Of a stretch of DNA of 64,000 nt, positions 18,358 through 27,279 are shown piece by piece (position 1 is the stretch's first letter; each line of letters begins with the position of its first letter). Made by a program: the position numbers and the translations under genes. Source of the stretch: an uncultured Flavobacteriaceae bacterium (GTDB lineage: Bacteria > Bacteroidota > Bacteroidia > Flavobacteriales > Flavobacteriaceae); assembly GCA_947493535.1 (NCBI GenBank), contig CANLRK010000003.1:1-64000 (forward strand), read 5' to 3'. The notes under the pieces are model-generated. The model searched no databases and was not told the origin of the DNA. It worked only from the letters and a program-made list of their open reading frames with translations.

Positions 18358-19326
18358 TTATGAGTTTTGAGCTTTAAAAGCTTTTAATTTTTCAATTAAT
18401 GAAGGGACTACTTCAAAAGCATCACCTACAACACCGTAATCAGCTGCCTTAAAGAAAGGAGCTTCAGGGTCGGTGTTTATTACAACTTTTACTTTAGAAG
18501 CGCTAATACCTGCTAAATGCTGTATAGCTCCAGAAATACCAATAGCAATGTATAGATTAGAAGCTACAGGTTTTCCTGTTTGACCAACATGTTCACTATG
18601 TGGACGCCATCCTAAATCAGAAACTGGTTTTGAACAAGCTGTTGCTGCTCCTAGTACTTGGGCTAGTTCTTCTACCATACCCCAATTTTCTGGGCCTTTT
18701 AATCCTCTACCTGCAGAAACTACAATTTCAGCATCGGCAATAGTAACTTTTCCAGTAGCTTTATCAACTGCACTTACTGTTGTGGCTAAATGAGCGTCGT
18801 TTGTACTTGCTTCAAAATTTTCTTGAGCAGTAGCTACGTTATTCTCTTTTAAGCCAAAAGCGTTTTTAGCTAAAGCAATTACTTTATTGTCACTTGAAAT
18901 TTCAGTGATATTAAATGCTTTATTTGAGAAAGCTGTTCTTTTTACTCTAAAAGGAGTAGTGCTTTCAGGTAAAGCAATTACGTTAGATGCATAACCAGCA
19001 TTTAAGTTGCTGGCTACTAATGGAGATAAATATTTTCCGTCAGTTGTAGAAGACATTACTACTAAATTTGCATTTTCTTTAGTTGCAGCTTGAGTAATAA
19101 CATCAGCATAAGCTTTAGCGTTAAAATCGGCTAAGCTAGTATTGTTTACTGTTAGTAATTTATCTACACCATATTTAGATAACTCAGTAGTATCGCTTGC
19201 ATTAATGGCTAAAGCGGTTACAGTAGTTCCTAAAGTGTTTGCAATTTCTTTGGCGTATGAAGCAACTTCAAGTGTTGCTTTATTGAATTTTCCGTTGTTT
19301 GATTCAGCGAATATTAAAACAGACAT
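18358..19326 (-). CDS. etfA: Electron transfer flavoprotein alpha subunit
   Basis: A 322-residue subunit that holds the FAD of ETF and passes electrons from acyl-CoA dehydrogenases towards the quinone pool. The C-terminal FAD domain shows VVSAGRGLKGPENW (about 202-215), VSDLGWRPHSEHVGQTGKPV and GISGAIQHLAGI (263-274). The N-terminal part is the alpha/beta ETF fold. It follows etfB by 81 bases and is closed by a strong terminator, so the two form a dicistronic unit. Confidence 0.95.
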   Translation of the reverse strand: MSVLIFAESNNGKFNKATLEVASYAKEIANTLGTTVTALAINASDTTELSKYGVDKLLTVNNTSLADFNAKAYADVITQAATKENANLVVMSSTTDGKYLSPLVASNLNAGYASNVIALPESTTPFRVKRTAFSNKAFNITEISSDNKVIALAKNAFGLKENNVATAQENFEASTNDAHLATTVSAVDKATGKVTIADAEIVVSAGRGLKGPENWGMVEELAQVLGAATACSKPVSDLGWRPHSEHVGQTGKPVASNLYIAIGISGAIQHLAGISASKVKVVINTDPEAPFFKAADYGVVGDAFEVVPSLIEKLKAFKAQNS

Positions 19327-19407
19327 ATTTTTTGTTTTTTTAGTTGAACTTGAGTTGAAAAACTACAAGTAATTAGAAAATGTAATTATAACCAGATAAC
19401 TAGTTGA

Positions 19408-20154
19408 TTAAATTACTTTAGCTTCGTTGTGTAATAAACTTACTAACTCATCAAGGTTATCAGCTTCTACTAGTTTTACAGCAGATTTTGGTGCTGGTTT
19501 TTCAAACTTAATGGCGTTGGTTAGTACATCATTACCAACTGCTTCAACCACTTGTAATGGCTTTTTACGAGCCATCATAATTCCTCTCATGTTTGGTATG
19601 CGTAATTCACTTTCTTGAACTAATCCTTTTTGTCCTCCAACAACTAAAGGTAAGGTAGTATTTAATGTTTCAGTTCCTCCATCAATTTCTCTAATAGCTG
19701 TAGCATTGTTACCATCAACTTCTAAAGAAGTACAAGAGTTGACAAAGTTATAATTAGTAAAACCAGCTAACATACCTGGAACCATTCCTCCATTATAATC
19801 TAACGATTCTTTTCCAGCTATAACTAAATCAAAGTTTCCGTTTTTTACTACTTCAGCCAATTGTTTTGCTACAAAAAATCCATCTTTAGGCTCTGCATTA
19901 ACTCTAATCGCATTGTCTGCTCCTATAGCTAAAGCTTTACGTAAAGTAGGTTCAGCATCTGTGCCACCTACGTTAACTACAGTTACTGTAGCGTCACTCT
20001 TTTCCTTTATAAACATTGCTTTTGTTAGTCCAAATTCATCATTTGGATTGATAACAAATTGTACTCCATTTGTATCAAATTCGGTATCACCATTTGTGAA
20101 GTTGATTTTTGATGTAGTGTCTGGTACGTGACTAATACACACTAATATATTCAT
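19408..20154 (-). CDS. etfB: Electron transfer flavoprotein beta subunit
   Basis: A 248-residue partner of EtfA that binds AMP and forms the recognition surface for dehydrogenases. Family features are ICISHVPDTTSKINF at the start, INPNDEFGLTKAMFIKE, VIAGKESLDYNGGMVPGMLA, and LPLVVGGQKGLVQESELRIP followed by IMMARKKPL. It is first in the etfBA unit and divergent from pdhB. A minus-strand TATATTTG box (20201-20194) is its likely -7 element, and a perfect dyad (20222-20239) covers the place of its -33 element. Confidence 0.95.
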   Translation of the reverse strand: MNILVCISHVPDTTSKINFTNGDTEFDTNGVQFVINPNDEFGLTKAMFIKEKSDATVTVVNVGGTDAEPTLRKALAIGADNAIRVNAEPKDGFFVAKQLAEVVKNGNFDLVIAGKESLDYNGGMVPGMLAGFTNYNFVNSCTSLEVDGNNATAIREIDGGTETLNTTLPLVVGGQKGLVQESELRIPNMRGIMMARKKPLQVVEAVGNDVLTNAIKFEKPAPKSAVKLVEADNLDELVSLLHNEAKVI

Positions 20155-20193
20155 GATATTGTTGTTAATAAGTTCATTAAATTTTCAAGTTCC

Positions 20194-20201
20194 CAAATAT
20201 A
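20194..20201 (-). promoter_or_regulatory. Candidate -7 box of etfBA
   Basis: Minus-strand TATATTTG fits TAnnTTTG and lies about 40 bases ahead of the etfB start codon. No TTG/TTTG is found 19 bases further upstream; instead the TACTATGC dyad begins there, which would fit a regulator-dependent promoter. Confidence 0.45.
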
Positions 20202-20221
20202 CAGCTATTTTTAAAAAATAC

Positions 20222-20239
20222 TACTATGCACGCATAGTA
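20222..20239. promoter_or_regulatory. Perfect 8+8 dyad, candidate operator between etfBA and pdhB
   Basis: TACTATGC, AC, GCATAGTA: an 18-base perfect inverted repeat with a two-base centre. It is in the divergent intergenic space, 20 bases upstream of the etfB -7 box and about 40 upstream of a plus-strand TATTTTTG box (20280-20287) in front of pdhB. Size and symmetry suit a dimeric helix-turn-helix regulator such as a TetR or MarR family member. The regulator is not in this window. Confidence 0.5.
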
Positions 20240-20279
20240 AATTTATTAACTTTTTAACAAAATAATTTTATTAAAAGCG

Positions 20280-20287
20280 TATTTTTG
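20280..20287 (+). promoter_or_regulatory. Candidate -7 box of pdhB
   Basis: TATTTTTG matches TAnnTTTG and lies 29 bases before the pdhB ATG. There is no TTG at the right distance upstream, so confidence is limited. Confidence 0.4.
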
Positions 20288-20316
20288 TCTGTTTTTAAAA
20301 ATCAAATAGTAAATTA

Positions 20317-21294
20317 ATGAGAACAATTCAGTTTAGAGAAGCAATTTGTGAGGCGATGAGTGAGGAGATGCGCAGAGACGAATCTGTGTATTTAATGGGT
20401 GAAGAAGTTGCTGAGTATAATGGAGCTTATAAAGCATCTAAAGGAATGTTAGCCGAGTTTGGTCCGAAAAGAGTAATAGATACACCAATTGCTGAACTTG
20501 GGTTTGGAGGTATTGCAGTAGGATCAACTATGACAGGTAATAGGCCTATTGTTGAGTATATGACCTTTAATTTTTCTTTAGTAGGAATTGATCAAATAAT
20601 AAATAATGCCGCTAAAATCAGGCAAATGTCTGGAGGGCAATTTCCTTGCCCTATTGTATTTAGAGGACCAACAGCTTCAGCTGGACAATTAGCAGCAACA
20701 CACTCGCAAGCTTTTGAGAGTTGGTTTGCTAACACACCAGGATTAAAGGTAATAGTTCCTTCTAATCCATATGATGCTAAAGGGCTGTTAAAGGCAGCAA
20801 TTAGAGATAATGACCCGGTAATCTTTATGGAGTCAGAACAAATGTATGGCGATAAAGGGGAAGTTCCTGATGGAGAGTACGTATTGCCAATAGGTGTTGC
20901 TGATATAAAACGTAAAGGTTCTGATGTAACAATTGTTTCTTTTGGTAAAATTATTAAAGAAGCTTATAAAGCTGCTGACGAGCTAGAAAAACAAGGTATT
21001 TCATGTGAAATAATTGATTTAAGAACAGTTAGGCCAATGGATACAAATACCATTATAGAGTCAGTTAAGAAAACAAACCGATTGGTGATTTTAGAAGAGG
21101 CATGGCCATTTGGTAACGTGTCTACAGAAATCACATACCGTGTACAAAGTCAGGCATTTGATTATTTAGATGCGCCAATTGAAAAAATTAATACAGCAGA
21201 TACCCCTGCGCCATATTCGCCAGTACTTTTAGAAGAATGGCTTCCGAATATGAATGATGTAATTAATGCAGTTAAAAAAGTGATGTATCGTTAA
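20317..21294 (+). CDS. pdhB: Pyruvate dehydrogenase E1 component, beta subunit
   Basis: A 325-residue transketolase-like subunit that works with an E1 alpha to decarboxylate pyruvate on thiamine diphosphate. Seen: the FREAICEAMSEEMRRDESVY start, LMGEEVAEYNGAYKASKG, DTPIAELGFGGIAVGSTMTG, GPTASAGQLAATHSQAFESW and the C-terminal LEEAWPFGNVSTEI. E1 alpha and E2/E3 are not next to it; separate beta and alpha genes are frequent in this group. A branched-chain 2-oxoacid E1 beta is a less likely alternative. It sits divergent from etfBA with a shared candidate operator. Confidence 0.9.
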   Translation: MRTIQFREAICEAMSEEMRRDESVYLMGEEVAEYNGAYKASKGMLAEFGPKRVIDTPIAELGFGGIAVGSTMTGNRPIVEYMTFNFSLVGIDQIINNAAKIRQMSGGQFPCPIVFRGPTASAGQLAATHSQAFESWFANTPGLKVIVPSNPYDAKGLLKAAIRDNDPVIFMESEQMYGDKGEVPDGEYVLPIGVADIKRKGSDVTIVSFGKIIKEAYKAADELEKQGISCEIIDLRTVRPMDTNTIIESVKKTNRLVILEEAWPFGNVSTEITYRVQSQAFDYLDAPIEKINTADTPAPYSPVLLEEWLPNMNDVINAVKKVMYR

Positions 21295-21355
21295 TTATGG
21301 TTGTGTTAATTTATCATGATGATTTTTAACAAAAACTGTAATTAGATTAAAAATG

Positions 21356-21363
21356 TATATTTG
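21356..21363 (+). promoter_or_regulatory. Candidate -7 box of the DUF5686 gene
   Basis: TATATTTG fits TAnnTTTG exactly. It predicts a transcript start near 21368-21370, inside the left arm of the hairpin at 21364-21394, and so upstream of ATG 21387 and ATG 21405. Confidence 0.45.
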
Positions 21364-21394
21364 AACTTCATTTGTGTCACCCACAAATGAAGTT
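21364..21394 (+). terminator. Hairpin and T tract after pdhB, overlapping the next gene's 5' end
   Basis: AACTTCATTTGTG (21364-21376) and CACAAATGAAGTT (21382-21394) form a perfect 13-bp stem with a five-base loop, followed by TTTGTTTTC. It looks like the pdhB terminator, 70 bases past its stop codon. It contains the upstream candidate start codons of the DUF5686 frame, which argues that the gene starts after it. Confidence 0.7.
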
Positions 21395-21404
21395 TTTGTT
21401 TTCT

Positions 21405-23909
21405 ATGAAAAATGTAATAACATATCTTTTGCTTTTATTGAGCTCTGCTATATTAGCTCAAACAAAGGTTAGTGGGCTTGTAATGGATGAGTACGACTAT
21501 CCGGTTCCTTATGCAAACGTAGTATTTAAAAACTCAACAACTGGGACTATAACCGATGAAAATGGACGTTTCTATTTAGAGTCAGATGAGCGTTACCATA
21601 CATTGCAAATTTCTTTCGTAGGCTATGAAACTCAAGAAATAGATTTAGAGAAAGCGGTTACTTACAAAATGAATGTTGTCATGAAGGAAGGAAACCAGCT
21701 TAGTGCGGTAACTATATATTCAGGAAAACAATCAAAAAAAAATAACCCTGCTATTGATATACTTAAAAAAATATGGAAATACCGTCGTTCAAACGGAGTT
21801 AAAAAGTTTAAGCAATATCAGTACGACAAGTATGAAAAGATAGAGTTTGATTTTAATAATGTAGATAGTACCATGACTCAAAGTAAACTCTTTAAAGGGA
21901 TGGAGTTTATTTTTGAAGAAATGGATACCTCACGAGTTACAGGAAAAACTTATTTGCCTATTTTCTTAAATGAATCGGTTTCAAAAGTATATGGAAATAA
22001 TGAGCAAAATAAAGTAAGAGAAGATTTGGTGGGAAACAAAAACTCAGGTTTTAGTAACAACCAAACTATCATATCTTTTGTAAAAGATTTGTATTCCGAT
22101 TATGATGTATATGATAATTACCTAAAGTTTTTTGATAAAAGTTTTGTGAGTCCATTGTCAAGAACAGGGGTAAACGTGTATAATTATGTGTTGGCAGATA
22201 GTGCTTACATTGGTGATAAGTGGTGCTACAATATTGTCTATTATCCAAGGAGAAAAAACGAATTAACATTTAAAGGTGATTTTTGGGTAAATGATAGTAC
22301 TTGGGCAATAAAGGATATTAATCTACAAGTGTCTAAAAGTGCTAATATTAACTGGATAAAAGACATATATATAGAGCAAGAATTTGATGTATTAAACGAT
22401 TCCGTTTTTCTTATTACTCGAGATTATTTTATGTCAGATTTTAGCTTGTCTAAAAAAGATAAGGCTAAAGGGGTGTATGGTAAACGTACTACATTATACG
22501 ATAAATATGAGTTTGATGTAAAAAAAGACGATCAGTTTTATAAGGAAGAAACAGATCCTTATGCCTATGAAATATACAATCAATCCGACGAGTTTTGGCA
22601 GAACAATAGGTTAGAAGAACTTAATAAAGATGAAGCAGGTGTGTATAAAATGTTAGATACACTTAAAACCGTAGCTAAGTTTAAACGCATATATAATACG
22701 GCTAGTATTTTAGCATCAGGATATGTTGAAATACCAAAGTTAAAGATGGATTATGGACCAATATTTTCTACTTTCGGATATAATGATGTCGAAGGTGTGC
22801 GTCTTAGAGCAGGTGGAAGAACATACTTTGGGCCTAATGATAAATGGCGTATTCAAGGGTATGTAGCTTATGGTTTTAAAGATGATCAGTTTAAATACGG
22901 AATATCAGGTAAATGGATGCTTCATCGAAAGAATAGATGGATTTTATCTGCAGGAAACCGAAGAGATGTAGAGCAAATAGGGGTTAATTTAACTACGACG
23001 AACGATATTTTAGGAAGAAGTTTTGCTTCATCATCGTTATTTTCAACAGGAGTTAATGATAGGCTTACCTCAATAAATTTAACTTCTGTAGCACTAGAAG
23101 TAGAACCAGTTAAAAATTTCGCAATAAAACTTTCAAGTAGTTACAGAACCTTAAAGTCGGCGTCACCTACTTTTGGGTTAGATTTCTATACCGACCAATC
23201 CTTAACAGAGTCAAAATCGGAATTAAAGCAATCTGAAATTGGCTTATCATTACTCTATACACCAAAACGAAAAACAACAGGTTATGGAGTAGAGCGTATT
23301 ACAGTAAATGGCAATCATGCTACTATTTACGCAAGTCTTAGTCAAGGGTTTAAAGGTGTATTAAATAGTGATTTCGACTATGCTAAATTGCAATTATTTT
23401 ACCGTCAGCCATGGCAAATAGGTGGATTTGGAAGGTTGTTTTCAAATATTGAATTAGGAAAAACTTTCGGAGAAGTGCCTTTAGGCTTGTTAAGCGTAAT
23501 ACCAGGTAACCAAGCTTATTTTTCAATATTTAATACTTTTCCATTGTTAAATTATTATGATTTTGTAACAGACACCTATGCCTCGGTACATTTAGAACAT
23601 AATTTTAATGGAAGACTATTTTCTAGAATTCCATTATTAAAAAAGTTAAACCTGCGTGAAATTGTTGGGCTGCGAGGTGCTTGGGGAGATTTGTCTCAAG
23701 AAAACATTAATCTGGATGCCAACACGCCAAACTTTATAGCTACACAAACTTTTGGAGCGCCTAATGAACAAATTTATTGGGAGTATAGTTTAGGAGTTGG
23801 TAATATTTTTAAAGTATTCCGTATTGATTTTAACTTCAGAGGAAATTATTTTGATGTGCCGGATGCACGTAAGTTTGGAGTAACAGGTAGTTTCGGTTTT
23901 GAGTTTTAA
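21405..23909 (+). CDS. DUF5686 outer-membrane protein with carboxypeptidase-like regulatory domain
   Basis: An 834-residue protein when started at ATG 21405, which gives a clean signal peptide MKNVITYLLLLLSSAILAQ. The frame also runs back to TTG 21372 and ATG 21387, but those lie in the pdhB terminator hairpin. Residues 20-105 are a CarboxypepD_reg-like beta sandwich (KVSGLVMDEYDYPVPYANVV ending in FVGYETQEIDL). The rest is DUF5686: a long soluble part rich in Tyr and Asp, then repeated amphipathic strands up to a terminal phenylalanine (FGFEF), typical of a beta barrel. Related proteins are common in Bacteroidota; function is not known. Confidence 0.85.
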   Translation: MKNVITYLLLLLSSAILAQTKVSGLVMDEYDYPVPYANVVFKNSTTGTITDENGRFYLESDERYHTLQISFVGYETQEIDLEKAVTYKMNVVMKEGNQLSAVTIYSGKQSKKNNPAIDILKKIWKYRRSNGVKKFKQYQYDKYEKIEFDFNNVDSTMTQSKLFKGMEFIFEEMDTSRVTGKTYLPIFLNESVSKVYGNNEQNKVREDLVGNKNSGFSNNQTIISFVKDLYSDYDVYDNYLKFFDKSFVSPLSRTGVNVYNYVLADSAYIGDKWCYNIVYYPRRKNELTFKGDFWVNDSTWAIKDINLQVSKSANINWIKDIYIEQEFDVLNDSVFLITRDYFMSDFSLSKKDKAKGVYGKRTTLYDKYEFDVKKDDQFYKEETDPYAYEIYNQSDEFWQNNRLEELNKDEAGVYKMLDTLKTVAKFKRIYNTASILASGYVEIPKLKMDYGPIFSTFGYNDVEGVRLRAGGRTYFGPNDKWRIQGYVAYGFKDDQFKYGISGKWMLHRKNRWILSAGNRRDVEQIGVNLTTTNDILGRSFASSSLFSTGVNDRLTSINLTSVALEVEPVKNFAIKLSSSYRTLKSASPTFGLDFYTDQSLTESKSELKQSEIGLSLLYTPKRKTTGYGVERITVNGNHATIYASLSQGFKGVLNSDFDYAKLQLFYRQPWQIGGFGRLFSNIELGKTFGEVPLGLLSVIPGNQAYFSIFNTFPLLNYYDFVTDTYASVHLEHNFNGRLFSRIPLLKKLNLREIVGLRGAWGDLSQENINLDANTPNFIATQTFGAPNEQIYWEYSLGVGNIFKVFRIDFNFRGNYFDVPDARKFGVTGSFGFEF

Positions 23910-23948
23910 TGTAAGTTTTTTTAAGTATTTCGACTGAAGTAATTATTT

Positions 23949-25217
23949 ATGAGAAATACTATTCTTTTTTTTCTAATTATAATCATACAGGGGCTATGTT
24001 TTTCACAAGAAACATCAACTGTTACTTCTTTTAAAATAGAAGGGCTTAAAAAAATGAACCCCACTTTTTTGCAAAAGTTTGTTGCAATACAGTCAGGGCA
24101 AGAATTAGATTCCATAATAATTCAACAAGACATACTTCGATTAAAACGATTGCCAGGAATTTCTAATGCAAAATTTCAGGTCAATTTTTATCCAGAAAAT
24201 GAAGGTTTTGAAGTGGTTTATACATTGGAGGAAAATTTCACAATTATCCCAAGCGCTAATATTTGGACATCAACTAATAATCAGTTTTCGTATAGGTTAG
24301 GTTTATATGAATTTAATTTTTTGGGCCGAGCTATAGCAGTAGGAGGCTATTATCAAAATAACGGGCACAACACAGTTAGTGTGAATTTTAGAGCGCCTTA
24401 TTTGTTCTCTAACAAACTTGGGTTGGCAGTTAATCTTAAAGATTGGAAAAGTGAAGAGCCTTATTACTTTAATCAAGAAGAAGTAAGGTATTTGTATAAT
24501 AATAAATCGGCAGAAATTATTGGTTTATACGAGGTAAATTTACATCATAAGTTGCAACTTGGAGCTAGTTTTTTCAATGAAGATTTTAAACATTTATCTG
24601 GCGTTAATCCTCCAAATACACCTGCTGGTTTTAGTTCAGACAAAATCATGTTTAGCGCGGGTTATGATTATGATAGATTGAACTATAGTTATCAATATGT
24701 AAAAGGGTTTAGGAGTGTTTTTACAGCACAGTCAATATCATCAAAAAATCCTATTCAAGATGATTTTGTTATAGGTTGGAACGATTTTCTTTTTTATAAA
24801 CGTGTTGGAGTAAAAGGAAATTGGGCTAGTAGATTGCGCTTAGGTTTATCAACAAATAATAATAGTCCTTTTGCGCCTTTTGCTTTAGATAATAATTTAA
24901 ATATTAGAGGGGTTGGGAATTTGATTGACAGGGGTACTGGAGTAATCTTGTTAAATACAGAATATAGACATACACTTTATGAAAAAAAATGGTTTTCATT
25001 GCAAGGGAATACATTTATTGATAGCGGTACTTGGAGAAACCCTGGAGGGAAGTTGTCTGACTTTGTGAGTTCTGACAATGTAAAAGTTTATCCAGGTATT
25101 GGTTTACGCTTAATACATAACAAAATATATAATGCTATATTTAGAATTGATTACGGCTTTGGTATTACTAAAAACGGAAGTAGCGGTATTGTTTTTGGAA
25201 TAGGGCAGTATTTTTAA
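23949..25217 (+). CDS. Omp85/BamA-like outer-membrane protein with one POTRA-like domain
   Basis: A 422-residue exported protein (signal MRNTILFFLIIIIQGLCFSQ). After the signal, about 70 residues look like a single POTRA domain (VTSFKIEGLKKMNPTFLQKF, then LDSIIIQQDILRLKRLPGIS). A C-terminal beta barrel of alternating strands follows, with NIRGVGNLIDRGTGVILLNT and a final GIGQYF ending in phenylalanine. Architecture is that of small Omp85-superfamily (TamA/FhaC-like) members, shorter than BamA. Cargo or substrate unknown. It sits 39 bases after the DUF5686 barrel gene and seven before the serine hydrolase gene. Confidence 0.78.
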   Translation: MRNTILFFLIIIIQGLCFSQETSTVTSFKIEGLKKMNPTFLQKFVAIQSGQELDSIIIQQDILRLKRLPGISNAKFQVNFYPENEGFEVVYTLEENFTIIPSANIWTSTNNQFSYRLGLYEFNFLGRAIAVGGYYQNNGHNTVSVNFRAPYLFSNKLGLAVNLKDWKSEEPYYFNQEEVRYLYNNKSAEIIGLYEVNLHHKLQLGASFFNEDFKHLSGVNPPNTPAGFSSDKIMFSAGYDYDRLNYSYQYVKGFRSVFTAQSISSKNPIQDDFVIGWNDFLFYKRVGVKGNWASRLRLGLSTNNNSPFAPFALDNNLNIRGVGNLIDRGTGVILLNTEYRHTLYEKKWFSLQGNTFIDSGTWRNPGGKLSDFVSSDNVKVYPGIGLRLIHNKIYNAIFRIDYGFGITKNGSSGIVFGIGQYF

Positions 25218-25224
25218 ACAACAA

Positions 25225-26334
25225 ATGAAAAAAAAGTTCTTACAAGTTATAGTTTTTTTGTGTATGTTTTCATTTATAAATAATCTTTTTGGGCAAAAAA
25301 AAGTAGGTTTTACTAAGGCTGATCAAATATTGCAAAAATTAGTACGCCAGAAAAAAATTCCAGGTATAGCAGTAACCATAACAAAAAATGGGGTAACTAA
25401 ATGGTCAAAAGGTTATGGTTATGCGGATATAAAAAGAAAAATATCGGTAAATCCTAAAACTACAATTTTTAGAGTAGGAAGTGTTTCTAAACCAATAGCA
25501 GCAACAGGATTGGCTAAAATGGTTGAAAAAAATCAAATTAATTTAAATGACACTATTTATAAATATGTGCAGTACTTTCCTAAAAAGCAATATAGTTTTA
25601 CCTTAAAACAGTTAGGAGGTCATTTAGCAGGAATCCGAAATTATAAAGGCAATGAATTTATGAATAAGGAACATCTTTCAATACGCGAAGGTGTAGCATT
25701 GTTTGAAAATGATCCCTTATTGTTTGAGCCCGGTAATGATTATTTATATACAAGTTATAGCTGGAATTTACTATCCTTAGCTATGCAGGAAGCCGCTCAT
25801 AAACCTTTTGAGAAAATTATAGAAGAAGAGGTATTGCGGCCATTAAAACTAACAAACACCTTACCTGATACGACAGCTGTTTTTGATGGTAAAGCTGTTT
25901 TTTATCGTAAAAAGAGAAAAAGGAAATTTGTTGAAGTAAGCTTAGTAGATAACTTTTTTAAGTTAGCAGGGGGAGGATACTTATCAACATCTGAAGATGT
26001 TGCAAAATTAGGTAACGCCTATTTAAACGATGATTTTCTGTCAAAAGAGCTTAAAGAAAAGTTTGTTACATCACAAACGATCAATAATAAACCAACCTAT
26101 TATGGTATTGGTTGGCAAGCTAGTTTTGATCATAAAAATAGGGCGTATTTCGGTCATGTAGGTAATGGCTTAGGAGGTTACGGTATTTTTTATGTGTATC
26201 CTAAAGAGCAAGTAGTAATTACTATGCTAATGAACTGCTCTAACCCTAATCAGGATAAAAAGTTACATCAGGTAATTGATGCTTTTTTTGAAGAATTAAT
26301 GGATGACAGTACTACTGTGATGTCAGGGTCCTAA
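25225..26334 (+). CDS. Beta-lactamase-family (class C-like) serine hydrolase
   Basis: A 369-residue secreted serine hydrolase (signal up to NNLFGQ) of the S12/beta-lactamase fold, a family that includes DD-peptidases, esterases and LACTB-type proteins. The active-site SxxK is FRVGSVSKP (S86-x-x-K89). A tyrosine motif lies in YTSYSWNLLS, and the third motif is YFGHVGNGLGGYG. Insertions are few and the length fits the family. Substrate cannot be told; resistance to beta-lactams should not be assumed. Its last 23 bases overlap the end of convergent gldA. Confidence 0.85.
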   Translation: MKKKFLQVIVFLCMFSFINNLFGQKKVGFTKADQILQKLVRQKKIPGIAVTITKNGVTKWSKGYGYADIKRKISVNPKTTIFRVGSVSKPIAATGLAKMVEKNQINLNDTIYKYVQYFPKKQYSFTLKQLGGHLAGIRNYKGNEFMNKEHLSIREGVALFENDPLLFEPGNDYLYTSYSWNLLSLAMQEAAHKPFEKIIEEEVLRPLKLTNTLPDTTAVFDGKAVFYRKKRKRKFVEVSLVDNFFKLAGGGYLSTSEDVAKLGNAYLNDDFLSKELKEKFVTSQTINNKPTYYGIGWQASFDHKNRAYFGHVGNGLGGYGIFYVYPKEQVVITMLMNCSNPNQDKKLHQVIDAFFEELMDDSTTVMSGS

Positions 26335-27208
26335 ACAAACTTTCTAGATTTTCGTTTTTAGTATTGAGTTTTAAGATTCTGAGTTCATTCTCCGCTGCAA
26401 AATCGAAAATTAACGAACGCATGTCTTTTTGAGTGTCAAAAGTTATTTCCCAAGTCATATCAAAAGTGTTTTTTGCAGATTTAACGTGAGGTAATCTTTT
26501 TAATAAAGCTTCTTCAATCCTGTAGTCAAATTCAACTTCAATTTGTTGTTCTTGGTTGTTTTTTAGTTCAGCTAGAGGGCTGTCAAGTACCAATTCTCCT
26601 TTATTAATAATAATAACCCGGTCGCAAATAGCTTCAACCTCTTGCATTATATGTGTGGAGAGAAAAATGGTTTTTTCTTTCCCAACATTTTTAATTAGTT
26701 GTCGTATTTCTACTAACTGATTAGGGTCTAAGCCAGTAGTAGGCTCATCTAAAATAAGAACGTCAGGGTTATGTAAAAGAGCGTTTGCTAAGCCAACACG
26801 TTGGCGGTATCCTTTTGAGAGCTGACTTATTTTTTTATGCGCCTCTGGGGTTAAACCAGTTAGATTAACTACTTCGTCTATTCTAGATTTAGAGACTTTA
26901 TATATGTTTGCATTAAAGGCTAGGTACTCCTTTACATACATATCTAAATATAAAGGGTTGTGTTCAGGTAAATAACCAACACTTTTTTGTACTTTTTTTT
27001 GATTAGTGGCAACATCATATTCATTAACCAATGCATTACCCTCAGAGCTGTTAATGTATGTAGTTAAAATTTTCATCATAGTAGATTTCCCGGCGCCATT
27101 AGGGCCTAAAAAACCAACGATCTCTCCTTTTTGTATAGTGAAGGAAACATTATTGAGAGCCTTTTGATTGCCGTAAAATTTTGAAATATGCTGAACTGAA
27201 ATTGACAT
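26312..27208 (-). CDS. gldA: Gliding motility ABC transporter ATP-binding protein GldA
   Basis: A 298-residue ABC ATPase. Walker A is GFLGPNGAGKST, the signature is SQLSKGYRQRVGLA and Walker B is VLILDEPTTGLDP, with STHIMQE as the H-loop. GldA with GldF and GldG forms a transporter needed for gliding in Flavobacterium johnsoniae, and the N-terminus MSISVQHISKFYGNQKALNN matches that protein closely. The start is ATG 27208. An upstream in-frame extension to 27322 contains the promoter and has no homology-like content. gldF and gldG are not in this window. It ends inside the convergent serine hydrolase gene by 23 bases. Confidence 0.92.
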   Translation of the reverse strand: MSISVQHISKFYGNQKALNNVSFTIQKGEIVGFLGPNGAGKSTMMKILTTYINSSEGNALVNEYDVATNQKKVQKSVGYLPEHNPLYLDMYVKEYLAFNANIYKVSKSRIDEVVNLTGLTPEAHKKISQLSKGYRQRVGLANALLHNPDVLILDEPTTGLDPNQLVEIRQLIKNVGKEKTIFLSTHIMQEVEAICDRVIIINKGELVLDSPLAELKNNQEQQIEVEFDYRIEEALLKRLPHVKSAKNTFDMTWEITFDTQKDMRSLIFDFAAENELRILKLNTKNENLESLFRTLTSQ

Positions 27209-27243
27209 GTAAGCTGAACTTTTAGTATTTGGTTTAGTCAGAC

Positions 27244-27274
27244 CAAAGTTAGACAGTGCTAAAATTAAGACAAA
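27244..27274 (-). promoter_or_regulatory. Promoter of gldA
   Basis: On the minus strand, TTTG (27274-27271), 19 bases, then TAACTTTG (27251-27244) match the full Bacteroidota consensus. Transcription would start near 27238, about 30 bases ahead of ATG 27208. Confidence 0.75.
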
Positions 27275-27279
27275 AAAAG

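Noticed and set aside
25225-26334. Antibiotic resistance beta-lactamase
   Set aside because: The fold and SxxK motif fit the broad S12 family, most of which are not beta-lactamases; nothing in the sequence points to resistance.
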